DNA of 64,000 nucleotides from Azohydromonas aeria (GCF_009760915.1 NZ_VIDQ01000003.1:1-64000); one strand, 5' to 3'; counted from the first letter of the stretch, positions 9,601 to 19,256 are shown. The notes: generated by a model from the sequence alone, not told the origin. Numbers and translations are program-made.

Positions 9601-11238
9601 TTCGGCGGCACGGGGCTGGGCCTGTCCATCGTGCGTCGCCTGGCGGAACTCATGGGCGGCACGGCGGCGGTAACCAGTGAGCCCGGAAAAGGCAGCCAGT
9701 TCTTCGTCACCGTGGAGATGGGCTTGGGACTGCGACCGGGCCAGCAGGACAGTGAGCTACAGGTGACGCTGGTGAGCGAGCGCCCCGAACGCCGCGAGAC
9801 GCTGCTGGCCATGTGCCACTCGATGGGCTGGCGCGCCCGGGCAGTACCCCCAGCGCAGGCCGGAGCCCGGCTGCAGGCGCCTGCTGTCCCCGGCACGCTG
9901 CCGGACGTGCTGCTGGTGGACGAACAGGCACAGACGACGCCGAGTGGGAATGCGCAGGCCCTGGTGGCCGAGGCGCTGGCGGTGCACCGCATCAACGGCA
10001 AGCCCGTGGTAATCGTGCTCAGCGACAACGCGGCTGACCCCCGGGCGCCGAGAGACACAGCATTGCGCCCGCACGGGCACCTGTCCTGGCCGGCGAGCAC
10101 CTCCAGCGTCTTCGGCGCCGTCACGCAGGCCATGGCCAGCCATGGAGCTGGTTCCGACAAGGCGGCGCTGTCGAGCACACCGCTGCCCGAAGGCAGCCGC
10201 GCGCTGCCGGGCGTGCGCGTGCTGGTAGTGGACGACAGCCACATCAACCGCGCGGTCGCCACACGCATCCTGGAGTTGCAGGGCGCCCTGGTCAGCAACG
10301 CCGGCGACGGCGTGCAGGCCCTGCAATGGCTGCGCGAGCACAGCGACAGCTGCGATGTGGTGCTCATGGACGTGCACATGCCGCTGATGGACGGGTTGGA
10401 AGCCACACAGCGGCTGCGCGCTGACCTGGGGCTCACACAGTTACCTGTGCTTGCGCTGACCGCTGGCGCCCTCGTGAGCGAACGAGAGCGCGCCCGGGCC
10501 GCAGGCATGGACGACTTTCTGACCAAGCCGCTGGACCCGCAGGCCCTGGTGCGCAGCGTGCGCTGGCACGTCGAGCGTGCCCAAGGGCAGCCCCTGCCCT
10601 ACGACGCTCTGCCCAAAGTCAAGACCACGGCAGCAGCCTCGCAGCCGTGGCCCGTCATCGAGGGCGTTGACACCACAACGGCGGCGCAACGCCTGGGCCA
10701 TGACCTGATGCTGTTCAAGTCGATGGTCGAGCGGTTGCTGCGCGAGTTTGCCGATCTTGAGGATGAACGCCAGGCGCAGCAGCAACTGCATAGCGACGCT
10801 GGCGCCTTCACGGCGCGCATGCACCGCCTGCGCGGCAGCGCGTCCAATTTGGGCATGCAGGCGTTGCAAGCCACGGCGCAGTCGCTCGAGGTGGGATTGC
10901 GCTCCGGGCCGCTGGAGGCATCGGAATCGGCTGCGCTGTGCACCGAGCTCGCCGCGACACTGCAGCGCATGCGCTGGGTTTGCGCAGCGGTGATGGCGCC
11001 AGATGCGGCTGTGCCGGCGCCGCAGACCAGCGCTGTGCCCCTCAGCATGGCAGACAAGAAGGCTTTCCTGGAGCTGCTGCGTAGCCAAAGCTTGAACGGC
11101 GAGGACCTGTTCCAGGAGCTCGCCCCGCAGCTTCGTGCAGCGCTGGGCGACCACAACTTCGGAAAGCTCCAGCAAGCCATGGCCGACCTGGACTTCGACG
11201 CCGCTCGGATACTACTGGGAGACCTGGCCGAGGCCTGA
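6679..11238 (+). CDS. CACHE/PAS hybrid sensor histidine kinase with REC and HPt domains
   Basis: A 1519-residue membrane kinase. A first membrane helix (about residues 18-40) and a second (about 295-315) bracket a periplasmic double-CACHE-like sensor. A coiled coil and three PAS domains (about 390-510, 520-645, 650-770) follow. HisKA has [11 protein letters not shown] with His798; the HATPase domain has [11 protein letters not shown] and [10 protein letters not shown] degenerate receiver-like segment precedes a good receiver domain (DVHMP with Asp1231, later TKPL). The C-terminal HPt domain has [11 protein letters not shown] with His1382. It is therefore a complete phosphorelay in one chain that needs a separate response regulator. 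It follows the PAS-GGDEF-EAL gene on the same strand after a 375-base gap. The ligand is unknown. Confidence 0.93.
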   Translation: MKFPDFPLSQQSPARPLSFWAAAMLVGTALVTALVLGLVIERFARHHEITRSRAALSQVGWQMRDELDRGMAERFNEMVALAASKPLRSLDTLDPVRDGLQGLRDKLPLYAWVGVTDVDGRVLAAADGLLEGQDVSKRPWFKGALGGPYVGDVHPAVLLEKLLPAQAEPWRFVDVAAPIVVDGKVRGVLGGHLSWEWARQLGRELLSPEAARSGIEVFITRADGEVLVGTPGTTQTKLDLPALRAAASADPGWFASSPHLTAVVATQGRGRYLGLGWVVVVRQPTPLALAQYAELRLQLALATLLVVLAIGLATPALAHRLASPLLQLMHWLALAQPQSLKLQDPAYREARELAEALHALRDREQLQASELRRLNASLEQRVEQRTAELEGARRDLRSVLDALPSLVSYWDRDLINRFANQAAVSWLGRDPDAQPRPHLREALGPQLFEVSLPYVQAALSGLPQHFECTYPLPDGSGVRHSITHYVPDMVDGQVRGFYSLVHDVTELTASRLALAAERQRLQDILHDTRVATWAWNVRTGETRFDERWAAIVGCTLAELGATTVDTWAELVHPRDLPRAQALLQRHLHGEDKHYDCEMRMRHRDGSWVWVQACGRVATRGADGAPEWMHGIHQDVTLTRQAQQAQAESQAFLERVSRVSGVAGWQVDLRSGQVQWSAEMHRITGVKPGRKLSAKTALASYPGEARQKVAAAARIAIEQGVPYELEVPYTTMDGRSIWVRTVGEPQYDPTDPQGAPVRLVGTLQDVSARHAAAAALVEARQAAEAASAAKSEFLANMSHEIRTPLNAVVGMAYLLEQTRLDAAQKESVAQIQVASRTLLGVINNVLDLAKIEAREIALESRTFDLRHLLRDLHDLFAAQARAKGLALLIEPAPPTLELLVGDDTRLRQILVNLLSNALKFTEAGQVALRVSGESLGSQRMRLHCTVQDTGPGMTPQVQERLFSPFTQADASTTRRFGGTGLGLSIVRRLAELMGGTAAVTSEPGKGSQFFVTVEMGLGLRPGQQDSELQVTLVSERPERRETLLAMCHSMGWRARAVPPAQAGARLQAPAVPGTLPDVLLVDEQAQTTPSGNAQALVAEALAVHRINGKPVVIVLSDNAADPRAPRDTALRPHGHLSWPASTSSVFGAVTQAMASHGAGSDKAALSSTPLPEGSRALPGVRVLVVDDSHINRAVATRILELQGALVSNAGDGVQALQWLREHSDSCDVVLMDVHMPLMDGLEATQRLRADLGLTQLPVLALTAGALVSERERARAAGMDDFLTKPLDPQALVRSVRWHVERAQGQPLPYDALPKVKTTAAASQPWPVIEGVDTTTAAQRLGHDLMLFKSMVERLLREFADLEDERQAQQQLHSDAGAFTARMHRLRGSASNLGMQALQATAQSLEVGLRSGPLEASESAALCTELAATLQRMRWVCAAVMAPDAAVPAPQTSAVPLSMADKKAFLELLRSQSLNGEDLFQELAPQLRAALGDHNFGKLQQAMADLDFDAARILLGDLAEA

Positions 11239-11287
11239 CAGGTGCGGGGTCTCGGGATCCAAGCCGCGCCAGCAGGCCGGCACTACG

Positions 11288-11563
11288 ATGAACAACATCG
11301 TGGCCAGCGTGGAGCGCGTGTCCAAACTTATCAAGGAGAGCGCCATGGCAGCCAGCGAGCAACGCGATGGCATCGGTCACGTCAACGGGGCGGTGAGCAG
11401 CCTGGACCAAGTCACGCAGCAAAACGCCGCCCTGGTGGAAGATTCGGCCGCAGCCGCGGAGTCGTTGCGCCAGCAAGCTCAGCGCCTGATGCATGTCGTG
11501 TCCGTGTTCCGGCTCGATGAAAGCCATGACGGTTTTAACGCAGCGCCCGTTGCGGTGACCTGA
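11288..11563 (+). pseudogene. C-terminal remnant of a methyl-accepting chemotaxis protein
   Basis: The 91 residues from the ATG match only the last leg of a chemoreceptor signalling domain: NNIVASVERVSKLIKE, ASEQRDGIGHVN and [19 protein letters not shown]. The sensor, membrane helices, HAMP and hairpin tip are missing, and SMAASEQ appears to carry a small deletion relative to the usual ISAASxEQ. A few residues further upstream in frame (RQQAGTT) also fit the family. I infer a relic of a receptor gene deleted or overwritten when the hybrid kinase region was assembled; function is unlikely. Confidence 0.75.
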
Positions 11564-12163
11564 TGACGCCAACGCTAGAATGAGCCGCCGTGCCGGACGG
11601 GTACTGCGCCGCCATTGATCGAGACGTTACTTGCTCGATCAACGAATTTCATGACCGCGCTTGATCGACTGATCGTAGGCAAGTCGACAGAAATCGGCTC
11701 AATTCTGGCCCGACTCCAACAGTCCGAACACTCGAAGCGGCATGATGCCTGCGACGCGACAGCATGGCAATCTTGTGGCTTGGCCGACGCCTTCGATCCC
11801 CGGCCACCACAGCCGCTGTGCGCCTTCTACGACCGCGCGTGTCATGGTTCACCATCGCGGTTCGGTCGCCAATTGCGTGCGGTCAGCCGCCAAGGGCAGC
11901 GCGGACAGCAGCAGGCCCCGTCGTCACACTCATCGGCATCTGGGAGATTGACACCAGCAAGGACTGCAGCGGCGTGGCAGGTGTCCATGGTCGGCGTTCC
12001 TCGGCTTTCATCAAGGATCTGCGTCGCAATTCGTTTACGCCGGTCCATTTGCGATCCTGTGCACCGCTTCTCGATGGGGCTCCGGGGTCTGGCTGCTTCG
12101 ACTGCGTGCGCGCCGCACCGCTGTGGCAGCCAGTTCGAGTCGGTTCACCCAATCGGCCAGCCG
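11564..12163. other. 600-base region without a recognised gene
   Basis: Between the chemoreceptor remnant and the convergent GAF kinase, all frames are short or of poor composition. A long forward frame crossing the area is the shadow of the reverse-strand kinase. No repeats, RNA or terminator hairpin could be assigned. It is probably decayed sequence. Confidence 0.35.
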
Positions 12164-13285
12164 CTATCTCGCGGGACGCTGCAGGTGCAGCCTGAAGACC
12201 GAGCCGTCGCCTGGCGCGCTATGCACGCGCAGGCTGCCCTGCATGCGCTCGGCCAGCGAACGGGCGATGGCCAGTCCGAGCCCGTTGCCCGGGATGCTGC
12301 GATCGGTCCCGACACGGCTGAATGGTCGAAAGAGCCGGGCAAGCTGCTGCGGCGACATGCCGGGGCCTTCGTCCTTGACGTCGATTCGCCATTCGGATGC
12401 ACCGGGCTCGACGCGGATGGTCACGGTGCCATGGCGGCGGTTGTACTTGATCGCGTTGCTCACCAGGTTCACCAGTATCTGCTGCAGCGAGCGTTCGTCG
12501 GCTGCGACATGTGCATCGTCGGGGCAGGCGACGCAGTGCAGTACCACCTGGGCTTGTGCTGCCAGGGGTTGCATCAGCCCGATGGTGCGGTCGAGCATCC
12601 GGCGCAGCGGCAGCGCCTGGATGTTCAGAGGTACGGGGTCGAGCTCCAGGCGGCTGAACTGCAGCATGTCCTCGACCAGGGACAACAGATGCTGATTGCC
12701 GCGTAGCAGGTGTCCCACCCATGCCTGCTCGCGCGGCGGCAACACCGCGTCGGCGCTTTGCGAGAGCAGCTGTGTGAAACCCATCACCGCATTGAGCGGT
12801 GTGCGCATTTCGTGGCCCAGGTGGCCCAGGGACTGGATCAGTGCGCGACGCTCGCCAAGCCAATGTGCGGCCGTGTGCGCAAGCTGCTGTAGAAGATCCA
12901 CCTGTGCCCGCTCCAGCCGGTGCGGCTGCGTGTCAGCCACGCACAGGCATCCCACGACTTGGCCGTCGACGGCCATCGGCACGCCGGCGTAGTAGCGAAG
13001 CCGGGGGCCGTCCACAACCAGCGGATGGGCGGCAAACTGGGGATGGGTTTGGGCGTCGAAGACCTCAAACAGCCCGGCTGAAGCCATGGCATGGCGGCAA
13101 AAGGACAACTCCAGCGGAACTGCGGGCACGTCAAGGCCATGGCGGGCCCGGAACCAGACCTGATCAGCGTGGACCACGGCCACCATCGCCATCGAGCAGT
13201 TCGCAACCATGGCGGCACACCGTGCCAAGCCATTGAGCACGGCGTCCGTCGCAGACAGTGCTTCTTCTAGCGTCGTTGCATGCAT
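12164..13285 (-). CDS. GAF-domain sensor histidine kinase
   Basis: A 373-residue cytoplasmic kinase. Residues 10-145 form a GAF domain (FCRHAMAS and RYYAGVPM are typical of the GAF type found in bacterial kinases), followed by HisKA with GHEMRTPLNAVMGF (His158) and a HATPase domain with LVNLVSNAIKYN, DEGPGMS and GNGLGLAIA. No membrane segment or receiver is present. The ATG at 13285 was chosen because it overlaps the end of the upstream receiver-like gene by 19 bases, a usual operon arrangement. It probably belongs to the reverse-strand signalling unit that begins at 16.4 kb. Confidence 0.88.
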   Translation of the reverse strand: MHATTLEEALSATDAVLNGLARCAAMVANCSMAMVAVVHADQVWFRARHGLDVPAVPLELSFCRHAMASAGLFEVFDAQTHPQFAAHPLVVDGPRLRYYAGVPMAVDGQVVGCLCVADTQPHRLERAQVDLLQQLAHTAAHWLGERRALIQSLGHLGHEMRTPLNAVMGFTQLLSQSADAVLPPREQAWVGHLLRGNQHLLSLVEDMLQFSRLELDPVPLNIQALPLRRMLDRTIGLMQPLAAQAQVVLHCVACPDDAHVAADERSLQQILVNLVSNAIKYNRRHGTVTIRVEPGASEWRIDVKDEGPGMSPQQLARLFRPFSRVGTDRSIPGNGLGLAIARSLAERMQGSLRVHSAPGDGSVFRLHLQRPAR

Positions 13286-13638
13286 TCGAGTTCTCCCAGC
13301 GCATCGAGCAGTGCCTTGGTGTTCACGAACTCGATCCAGCCACAACTGGCGATGTCAGCGTGTGAGGGGCTGCGGGGATCGTCGGCGTGAATCAGCAGCC
13401 TCGTGGAGGGGGATGAGCGCATCACCTGGCGCAGCATCACGTCGAAGTCCGGCTCGGCATGGTCAGCATCCACCACGGCCAGCGCGAAGCCGCCTGCGCA
13501 GATGTCGAACACGCCCTGTGCGACAGTGCTGCACAGTTGCCACCGCAGATCGGGACGGCGCTGCGCCAAAGCGGGCAGCAGGGCAATGCCTCTAGTCAAC
13601 TTCGTGACCAGGATCGCGGCATGATGGGTCTGAGCCAT
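13267..13638 (-). CDS. Receiver-like protein, probably degenerate
   Basis: The 123-residue product has the size and alternating hydrophobic strands of a CheY-type receiver (AAILVTKL, FALAVVDADHAEPDF, TRLLIHADD, IEFVNTKALLDAL). The usual acidic pair near the N-terminus is absent and the expected final Lys-Pro is NTKA, so phosphorylation is doubtful although an Asp sits at the end of the third strand. It overlaps the GAF kinase gene by 19 bases and is presumably its partner. The ATG at 13638 excludes a non-homologous 27-residue extension. Confidence 0.6.
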   Translation of the reverse strand: MAQTHHAAILVTKLTRGIALLPALAQRRPDLRWQLCSTVAQGVFDICAGGFALAVVDADHAEPDFDVMLRQVMRSSPSTRLLIHADDPRSPSHADIASCGWIEFVNTKALLDALGELECMQRR

Positions 13639-13815
13639 GGAAAAAGGCGCTTTCAGCTGGCCGCGGACTCGCAGCCGATGCCCGGCAGTGTGGCCGTAGC
13701 ACGGCGGGGCCGTCTGCAAGGCGATATGGACAGTCGCTGTAGGGAGTTCTTGACAACGGCTGTGGCGCGCTCTCGATCGTTCCGGCTCGTGCCCCCGGCT
13801 TGCCGGGTGCGTACA

Positions 13816-14457
13816 TCACTGTCCGTTGTCGTCCACCAGCCCGGTGCGCACGGCCAGCCGCACCAGCGACGGAACATCGGGCACCCCGAGCTTGGCCATG
13901 AGCCGGCTGCGGTACGTGTCCACCGTCTTGGGCGAGAGATGGAGCTGCTGCCCGATGGCGGCACTGGAGCGGCCCTGCACTACCAGGCGCACGATCTGCC
14001 TCTCGCGTGGAGACAGCGCCGCCATGGGATCGTCGCGCGGTGTGGTCGCCATCGCTTGCACCATCAGGTCTGCCACGCCAGGGCCGAGGTGACGCTGCCC
14101 GCGGGTCACCGCTTCGACCGCCTGCAGCAGGTCCCGCGCCGGCGACCCCTTGAGCACATAACCCAATGCGCCCAATTGCAGCGCTTCGGACACGTTGCGC
14201 GGCAGTGCCGACATCGTCAGCACCAGCGTGCGCACCGGCAGCGCGCGCAAGCGCAGCGCTGACAGCAGTTCCAGCCCGGAGTGTGGGCCCAGGCTCATGT
14301 CCAGCAGCACGAGCTCGGGTTCCAGTGCCGTGATCTCGGCCAATGCTGCGTCCGGGTGCTCCTGCTCGCCCACCACTTCGTGCCCAGCGGCCTGCAGCAC
14401 TGCGCGCAGCCCGTCCCGGACGATGGCGTGGTCATCCACCAGATAGATCCGCGTCAT
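13816..14457 (-). CDS. NarL/LuxR-type response regulator
   Basis: A 213-residue two-domain regulator. The receiver (residues 1-120) has IYLVDDHAIVRDG, the phosphorylation site LLDMSLG at Asp53, and LKGS as the final conserved Lys. The C-terminal LuxR-type helix-turn-helix (about 148-205) has LSPRERQIVRLVVQG and HLSPKTVDTYRSRLMAKLG. The ATG at 14457 lies inside the end of the upstream PAS kinase gene (26-base overlap), which makes the pair a two-component system. The targets are unknown. Confidence 0.93.
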   Translation of the reverse strand: MTRIYLVDDHAIVRDGLRAVLQAAGHEVVGEQEHPDAALAEITALEPELVLLDMSLGPHSGLELLSALRLRALPVRTLVLTMSALPRNVSEALQLGALGYVLKGSPARDLLQAVEAVTRGQRHLGPGVADLMVQAMATTPRDDPMAALSPRERQIVRLVVQGRSSAAIGQQLHLSPKTVDTYRSRLMAKLGVPDVPSLVRLAVRTGLVDDNGQ

Positions 14458-16396
14458 CGTCCTCCTGCTCCCATTCCAGCTCGATACACGTGCCTTTGCC
14501 AGGACGCCCCTTGACCTCGAATCGGGCATTGATAGCAAACGCGCGCTCGCGCATGCCGACGATGCCCAGATGGCCGGGACGCCGTGGCTCGTCGGGCATA
14601 CCCGTACCATCGTCGCGCACCAGCAGCCGCAGCCAGTGCGCCGCGCCGCCCAGGCTACATTCGATACGCCTTGCCTCCGAGTGCAGCAGCGCGTTGCTCA
14701 ACGCCTCGCGAGCGACCATGAAGAAGGCGTACTCCACATCCCGTGCCCAGCGCAGCGACTGCAGTCCGGGCGCGGCCGTCATCGTCAGCGTCACCGCTTT
14801 GGCATCGTGGCCGAGCCGGTCCAGGTGGTGGATCAGGGCAGCGACCAGCCCCTCATCCTCCAGCAATGCCGGACGCAGCTCTACAAGGGCGCTGCGCACC
14901 TCGGCCGTGGCCTGTCTTGCCAGTTCGCGCACGGCTGCGGCGCGAGGCAGCAAAGACGCTGGCAGGTGCTGCAGCATGCCGGCGGCATCAAGCGCGTCGA
15001 GCTGCAGCTGCAGCGCGCTGATGGTCTGGCCGAGCCCGTCGTGCAGCAGCTGTGCCAAATGCCGGGTCGTGGCCTGTTCCTGCTCCATGAGACGCTGTGT
15101 GAGCCGGCTCAGATCCAGCTGCGACTGCAGCAGCTCGGCTTCGGAACGCTTGCGTTGGCTGATGTCGGTGAGCGAAACGACGTAGTGGGTGGCTGCCCCG
15201 CTGTCTTCCTTCACCGTCGTGACGCTGATCCAGGCCTGGAATCTGGTGCCGTCCTTGCGCCGGCTCCAGACCTCGCCCTGCCAGTGTCCATCATGCTCGA
15301 TGGCTTCCATGCCGGCTGCATGGGCCAGCACCTTGGGCTCATCGGGAATCAAGGTAGAGACATGGCAGCCAGCAAGTTCTTCCTGGCAGTAGCCGGTCAG
15401 ATCGCACAGAGCCTTGTTAACCCGCAGCATGGTCATGCTGGCGTCGGCAATGGTGAGCCCTTCCTGCGCCTCGAACGCCACGGCAGCAATACGCAACTGC
15501 TCACGGGCAGCACGCCGCTCGGTGATGTCACGCGCTACGCCGAGCATTCCCGTGATGCGCCCGTCGCTGGCGCGCATCGGTATCTTCACGCTGATGAAAT
15601 GGCGCGTCTCGCCGTGGCTGGCATCGAAAAATGCTTTCTCCATCTCAATGCGCTCCCCGCCACGCAGCACGCGCATGTCCTCCCTCTCGGCCTCATGAAT
15701 TGAGGGTGCCGAGGACACGTCGCTCCAGCGCCGGCCCTGTAGCGCTTGCCGAGGCTGGCCAATCAGGGCCGCAGCCGCCGAGTTCAACAAGGTCCAGCGA
15801 ACCTGCGGGTCCTTGGTCCAGATGGGGTCGGGAATGGTCTCGATCACCTCCTCCAGTACGGTGGCGGTGTGCCGAGCCTGCGCTTCGCTTTCACGCAAGC
15901 GCTGCAGCGCCGCCTCGCGCTCCCGTGCAGCTTCTGCCCGTGCCGCCTCCAAGGCCTTGCGAGACGAAATGTCCTGGACAATCGAGACGAAGTGGTCAGG
16001 GCTGCCGCTTGGGGCGCGGGCCAGTCCGACGGTGAGCTCAACCCAGACCGTCGAGCCGTCGCCGCGCACGTAGCGCTTTTCCATCACGTAGTACTCGATA
16101 CGGCCGGCCAGCAGTGCAGCGACGTTGGCCTCATCCTGGGCCAGATCGGCCGGGTGCGTGATGCGCTGGAAACCGCCGTGCAGCAGTGCCTCGCGAGAGT
16201 GCGCCACGATCGCACAGAAGCGGTCGTTGACCGCCATGAAGCGGCCGTTCAGCGCGACGTGTGCAATGCCTACGGCCGCGTGTTCGAACGTAGTGCGGTA
16301 CCAGGCTTCTGTTCGGGAGAGGTCGTCGTGCGATGTCGAGCTAGCCATGGCTGTGCCGGGCGCTGCAAGTGGAGAGAAAGCCATGGTGCATGACAT
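14432..16396 (-). CDS. Multi-PAS NarX/DegS-type sensor histidine kinase
   Basis: About 654 residues without membrane segments. Three PAS domains with PAC motifs occupy roughly residues 20-150, 175-300 and 300-425. The kinase core is of the HisKA_3 type (LAQLLHDGLGQTISALQLQL, His452), with a HATPase domain containing EALSNALLHSEA and HLGIVGMRERA. This class pairs with LuxR-type regulators, and the regulator gene overlaps its 3' end. The start is uncertain: the longest frame begins at a TTG (16432), and ATGs at 16396, 16384 and 16348 all lack a clear ribosome binding site. Confidence 0.9.
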   Translation of the reverse strand: MSCTMAFSPLAAPGTAMASSTSHDDLSRTEAWYRTTFEHAAVGIAHVALNGRFMAVNDRFCAIVAHSREALLHGGFQRITHPADLAQDEANVAALLAGRIEYYVMEKRYVRGDGSTVWVELTVGLARAPSGSPDHFVSIVQDISSRKALEAARAEAAREREAALQRLRESEAQARHTATVLEEVIETIPDPIWTKDPQVRWTLLNSAAAALIGQPRQALQGRRWSDVSSAPSIHEAEREDMRVLRGGERIEMEKAFFDASHGETRHFISVKIPMRASDGRITGMLGVARDITERRAAREQLRIAAVAFEAQEGLTIADASMTMLRVNKALCDLTGYCQEELAGCHVSTLIPDEPKVLAHAAGMEAIEHDGHWQGEVWSRRKDGTRFQAWISVTTVKEDSGAATHYVVSLTDISQRKRSEAELLQSQLDLSRLTQRLMEQEQATTRHLAQLLHDGLGQTISALQLQLDALDAAGMLQHLPASLLPRAAAVRELARQATAEVRSALVELRPALLEDEGLVAALIHHLDRLGHDAKAVTLTMTAAPGLQSLRWARDVEYAFFMVAREALSNALLHSEARRIECSLGGAAHWLRLLVRDDGTGMPDEPRRPGHLGIVGMRERAFAINARFEVKGRPGKGTCIELEWEQEDDDADLSGG

Positions 16397-16705
16397 GAAG
16401 GATCGCTGAGCACTTGCAGTGCTGAGTGCCAACTGGGATGGTGAGCTATTTTGCGGGGCAGTGTCTGCGAAGAGGCGCTGGTCTGGATGCCTGGATGCAT
16501 TGGAGACCCTACAGCCGCAGGCACCTGCGCAGCTTTGGGCCGTCTATCGCGTCCGCGTGCCATAGGGGCCCAGCAACCTGCGCAGCGGCCACCAACGCGA
16601 GCCAGACAGGCGGGCCCGCCATGTCCTCATGTGAGCTTTTTTGGGACTTGGACGCCAGCGTGGGGGCCGGCAGCGATCATGCCGTCGGCACCTGCGCCAG
16701 CTTGG

Positions 16706-17008
16706 CTACGAGGTCTGGCGCAGCAGAACAAGGCGCAACCATTGCTTCAACCGCTGTCTGGTAGTTGGGGCTGGCGGCGGCGGCGGCTTTAGGGGTTTGG
16801 GCTCACGAAGATGCGCCGGGATCATGATTTCTTCGGCGTCGTCAAGGTTGGCGGCGGCAAGCCGCCTGGCCTGCCGCTCGCTTGCTGTCCTAACAGTCAG
16901 CCAGGAGCTCGGGCCGATGGGAACCCCAGGCAGCGGCAAGTGAGCCCACGGGGTGTCGTACAGGCTTTTCCTGCCCTTGGCGTCGCCTTCATCTTTTGTC
17001 ATGGCCAC
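16706..17008 (-). CDS. Hypothetical 100-residue protein
   Basis: An open frame with a hydrophilic, Pro-rich product (a run of prolines near residue 77, then a basic tail). Residues 15-70 are mixed and could fold; no family is recognised. It shares orientation with the next unknown gene upstream (17.1-17.6 kb) and has lower GC than the DNA beyond 17.9 kb. The frame may be chance; the support is length and composition only. The 273 bases between it and the PAS kinase show nothing. Confidence 0.35.
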   Translation of the reverse strand: MAMTKDEGDAKGRKSLYDTPWAHLPLPGVPIGPSSWLTVRTASERQARRLAAANLDDAEEIMIPAHLREPKPLKPPPPPAPTTRQRLKQWLRLVLLRQTS

Positions 17009-17092
17009 CGTGGTTTTCGGTCAGGTTGCGCTCCAGTTACGCTGAACGTTACGCCGCAGGCGGCATAGCGATGTCGCTAATAGCGCAACTGA

Positions 17093-17635
17093 TCATGCAG
17101 CGAGCACCGCGGCCAGCAGGTCCTCGTAGCCGGAGTGCTGCTGCGTCTGGTCATCAAGGCCGTGCACCTTGCGCTCTTGTTCGATGAGCACCTTCGTGGC
17201 GTTGGCCGGGTTGCCCACGGCCTGCACGAACACGGCGGCCTCGCGCACGTCGATGGACTGCGGCCCGAACTCCAGCAGCCGCGCCTTGTCCTCATCCACC
17301 GCCGTGGCCAAGTCGGCCAGCCACTTGCGGTGACCCATCACGATGGCCACATTCTCGGAGACGGCGGCCTTGATGGCACCCTCAGTTTCGCGCTCCGATT
17401 CCGCACCGACCTCAGCGTCGATTTCCTCGGCGCGCCGCTTCGCCGCCTCGAGGAGCGCCGTCTTGGTGACCAGCTTGACGGTCAGGGTGAAGTTGTCCGT
17501 CCAGCCCAGCGTCCTGGCCTTGAGGCTGACGGTGGAGTCGTCCACGCTGTGTTTTGCAATTACCTTGCGCTGCGAGAATTCGCAGAGCCCGTAGTCCAGC
17601 TTCACAGCATCTTCATTGATAACAGCAATTGTCAT
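17093..17635 (-). CDS. Unrecognised protein with a central acidic helical region
   Basis: Read from the ATG at 17635 the product has 180 residues. A beta-rich N-terminal part (IAVINEDAVKLDYGLCEFSQRKVIAK) with several Ser/Thr is followed by an acidic helical middle (AKRRAEEIDAEVGAESERETE) and a helical C-terminus. There is no signal peptide, membrane segment or known motif. The frame is open up to an alternative start at 17722. It sits at the boundary between lower-GC and higher-GC DNA and may belong to a mobile or phage-derived segment, but nothing shows this directly. Confidence 0.5.
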   Translation of the reverse strand: MTIAVINEDAVKLDYGLCEFSQRKVIAKHSVDDSTVSLKARTLGWTDNFTLTVKLVTKTALLEAAKRRAEEIDAEVGAESERETEGAIKAAVSENVAIVMGHRKWLADLATAVDEDKARLLEFGPQSIDVREAAVFVQAVGNPANATKVLIEQERKVHGLDDQTQQHSGYEDLLAAVLAA

Positions 17636-17728
17636 CGACAATTTATGAACCCCGAACTGGCAAAGTGCCAGTTGCTGCAGGCTCAATAACTTTATGGGTG
17701 AAACGCCAACGACAGCTTCCATGCCATC

Positions 17729-19219
17729 TCAGGAACTCTCGTTGTGAGCGGACACACCTACACAACCGGGTCTCTTGCTGACCTGCTCTCCAACCGCCTT
17801 GGGAATTGATGGGTCCCATGATGGGTAGCAGTGTTTCACGGGCGATTTTTCATAGACAAGAATGGCGGAGGCTCCCTCCTCCAGCAACCGCAGCCGCATT
17901 GGCCGCAACACGAACCACGCCAGCAGCGCCGCGGCCACGTTCATCGCGCAGGCGATGAGGAAGACCGCGTGCCAGTCGCGCGTGGCCAGCACCAGCGCGC
18001 TCGACAGCGGCACCGCCAGCGACGCCACGCCCTTGGCGGTGTAGAGGAAGCCCGCGTTGGCCGCGGCGAAGCGCGAGCCGAAGGTGTCGGCGCACACCGA
18101 CGGAAAGAGGCTATAGATCTCGCCCCAGGCCAGGAACAGCGCGCCGGTGAGCAGCACGAAGCCCAGCGGCTGCGCGCCCAGCTCGTACAGCGCCAGGATC
18201 GCCGCCGCCTCCAGGCTGAAGGCGATCACCATCGTCTGCTCGCGCCCGATGCGGTCCGACAGCCCGCCGAAGAGCAGCCGCGACAGCCCGTTGAGCACGC
18301 GGTCCAGCGCCAGCGCGAAGGTCAGCACCGGCAGCGCCAGCCCGGCCAGGTGCAGCTCCGCGTCCGCGATGCCGAAGTCGCGCGCGATGAGCACGAGCTG
18401 TGCCGTGGCCATCAGCCCGCCCGCGGCCACCAGCACGAAGATGGCATACATGACCCAGAACACCGGCTGGCGCAGCGCCTGCGCGGGCGTGTAGTCCCGG
18501 CGCGACTGGCGCAGGTGCGGCGGCGGCGCGGGCGTCTCCACGTGCGGCAGCAGCCGGTTCGGGTCCTCCAGGCCGAGGGCCAGCAGCATCACCAGCAGCC
18601 CCTGGCCCAGGCCGAAGTACAGGAACGCCACCTCCGGCCCGCGCGAGGCGATCACCATCGAGATCGGCACCACCGTCAGCGCCGACCCCGCGCCGAAGCT
18701 CGCCACCACCAGCCCCACCGCCAGGCCGCGCCGGTCCGGGAACCATTTCAGCGCGCTGCCCACGCAGGTGCCGTACACCGCGCCCGCGCCGGTACCGGCG
18801 ATGGCCGAGGCCACGTACAGCAGCGCCAGCGAATCGACGAAGGCGTTCATGACCCAGCCGATGGCGCACAGCAGCCCGCCCACGAGCACCACCGGGCGCG
18901 GGCCGAAGCGGTCCACCAGGTAGCCCTCCAGCGGACCCAGCCAGGTCTGGGTCAGCACGAAGATGGAGAACGCCACCTGGATCGCGGCATGGCTCCAGCC
19001 GTAGCGCTCCGAGAACGGGTTGACGAACAGCGTCCAGCCGTACTGCAGGTTGGCGATGGTGGCCATGCACACCATCGCCATCGCCAGCTGTCCCCAGCGA
19101 AAGCGCGGCCCCGGCGGCGTGTCGTCGGCGAGGTCGTCGAGCCAGGGCAGCGCGGGCTGCGCCGTCTTCAGCATGTCGTTGCGGCCGTCGACCGTGGGGC
19201 CGTCGAGGACGGATTGCAT
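17729..19219 (-). CDS. OxlT-like major facilitator superfamily transporter
   Basis: A 496-residue transporter with twelve predicted membrane helices. The MFS motif A-like loop reads DRFGPRP between helices 2 and 3, and a second copy, GGLSDRIGREQ, lies in the C-terminal half. The sequence (ANLQYGWTLFVNPF, GTGAGAVYGTCVGSALKWFPDRRGLAVGL) fits the oxalate:formate antiporter family, so an organic-anion antiporter of the inner membrane is likely; the substrate is not proven. The ATG at 19219 has GGAAGGA upstream. The last ~45 residues (from about VYEKSPVKH) are not membrane-like and read into DNA of lower GC, as if the original 3' end had been replaced. Confidence 0.85.
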   Translation of the reverse strand: MQSVLDGPTVDGRNDMLKTAQPALPWLDDLADDTPPGPRFRWGQLAMAMVCMATIANLQYGWTLFVNPFSERYGWSHAAIQVAFSIFVLTQTWLGPLEGYLVDRFGPRPVVLVGGLLCAIGWVMNAFVDSLALLYVASAIAGTGAGAVYGTCVGSALKWFPDRRGLAVGLVVASFGAGSALTVVPISMVIASRGPEVAFLYFGLGQGLLVMLLALGLEDPNRLLPHVETPAPPPHLRQSRRDYTPAQALRQPVFWVMYAIFVLVAAGGLMATAQLVLIARDFGIADAELHLAGLALPVLTFALALDRVLNGLSRLLFGGLSDRIGREQTMVIAFSLEAAAILALYELGAQPLGFVLLTGALFLAWGEIYSLFPSVCADTFGSRFAAANAGFLYTAKGVASLAVPLSSALVLATRDWHAVFLIACAMNVAAALLAWFVLRPMRLRLLEEGASAILVYEKSPVKHCYPSWDPSIPKAVGEQVSKRPGCVGVSAHNESS

Positions 19220-19256
19220 GGGAGGTCGTCCTTCCGGGTCTTTACTCAATGTCGCT

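Noticed and set aside
11615..12706. Forward frame of 363 codons
   Set aside because: Most of it is antisense to the GAF kinase, and the first 550 bases have no family resemblance.
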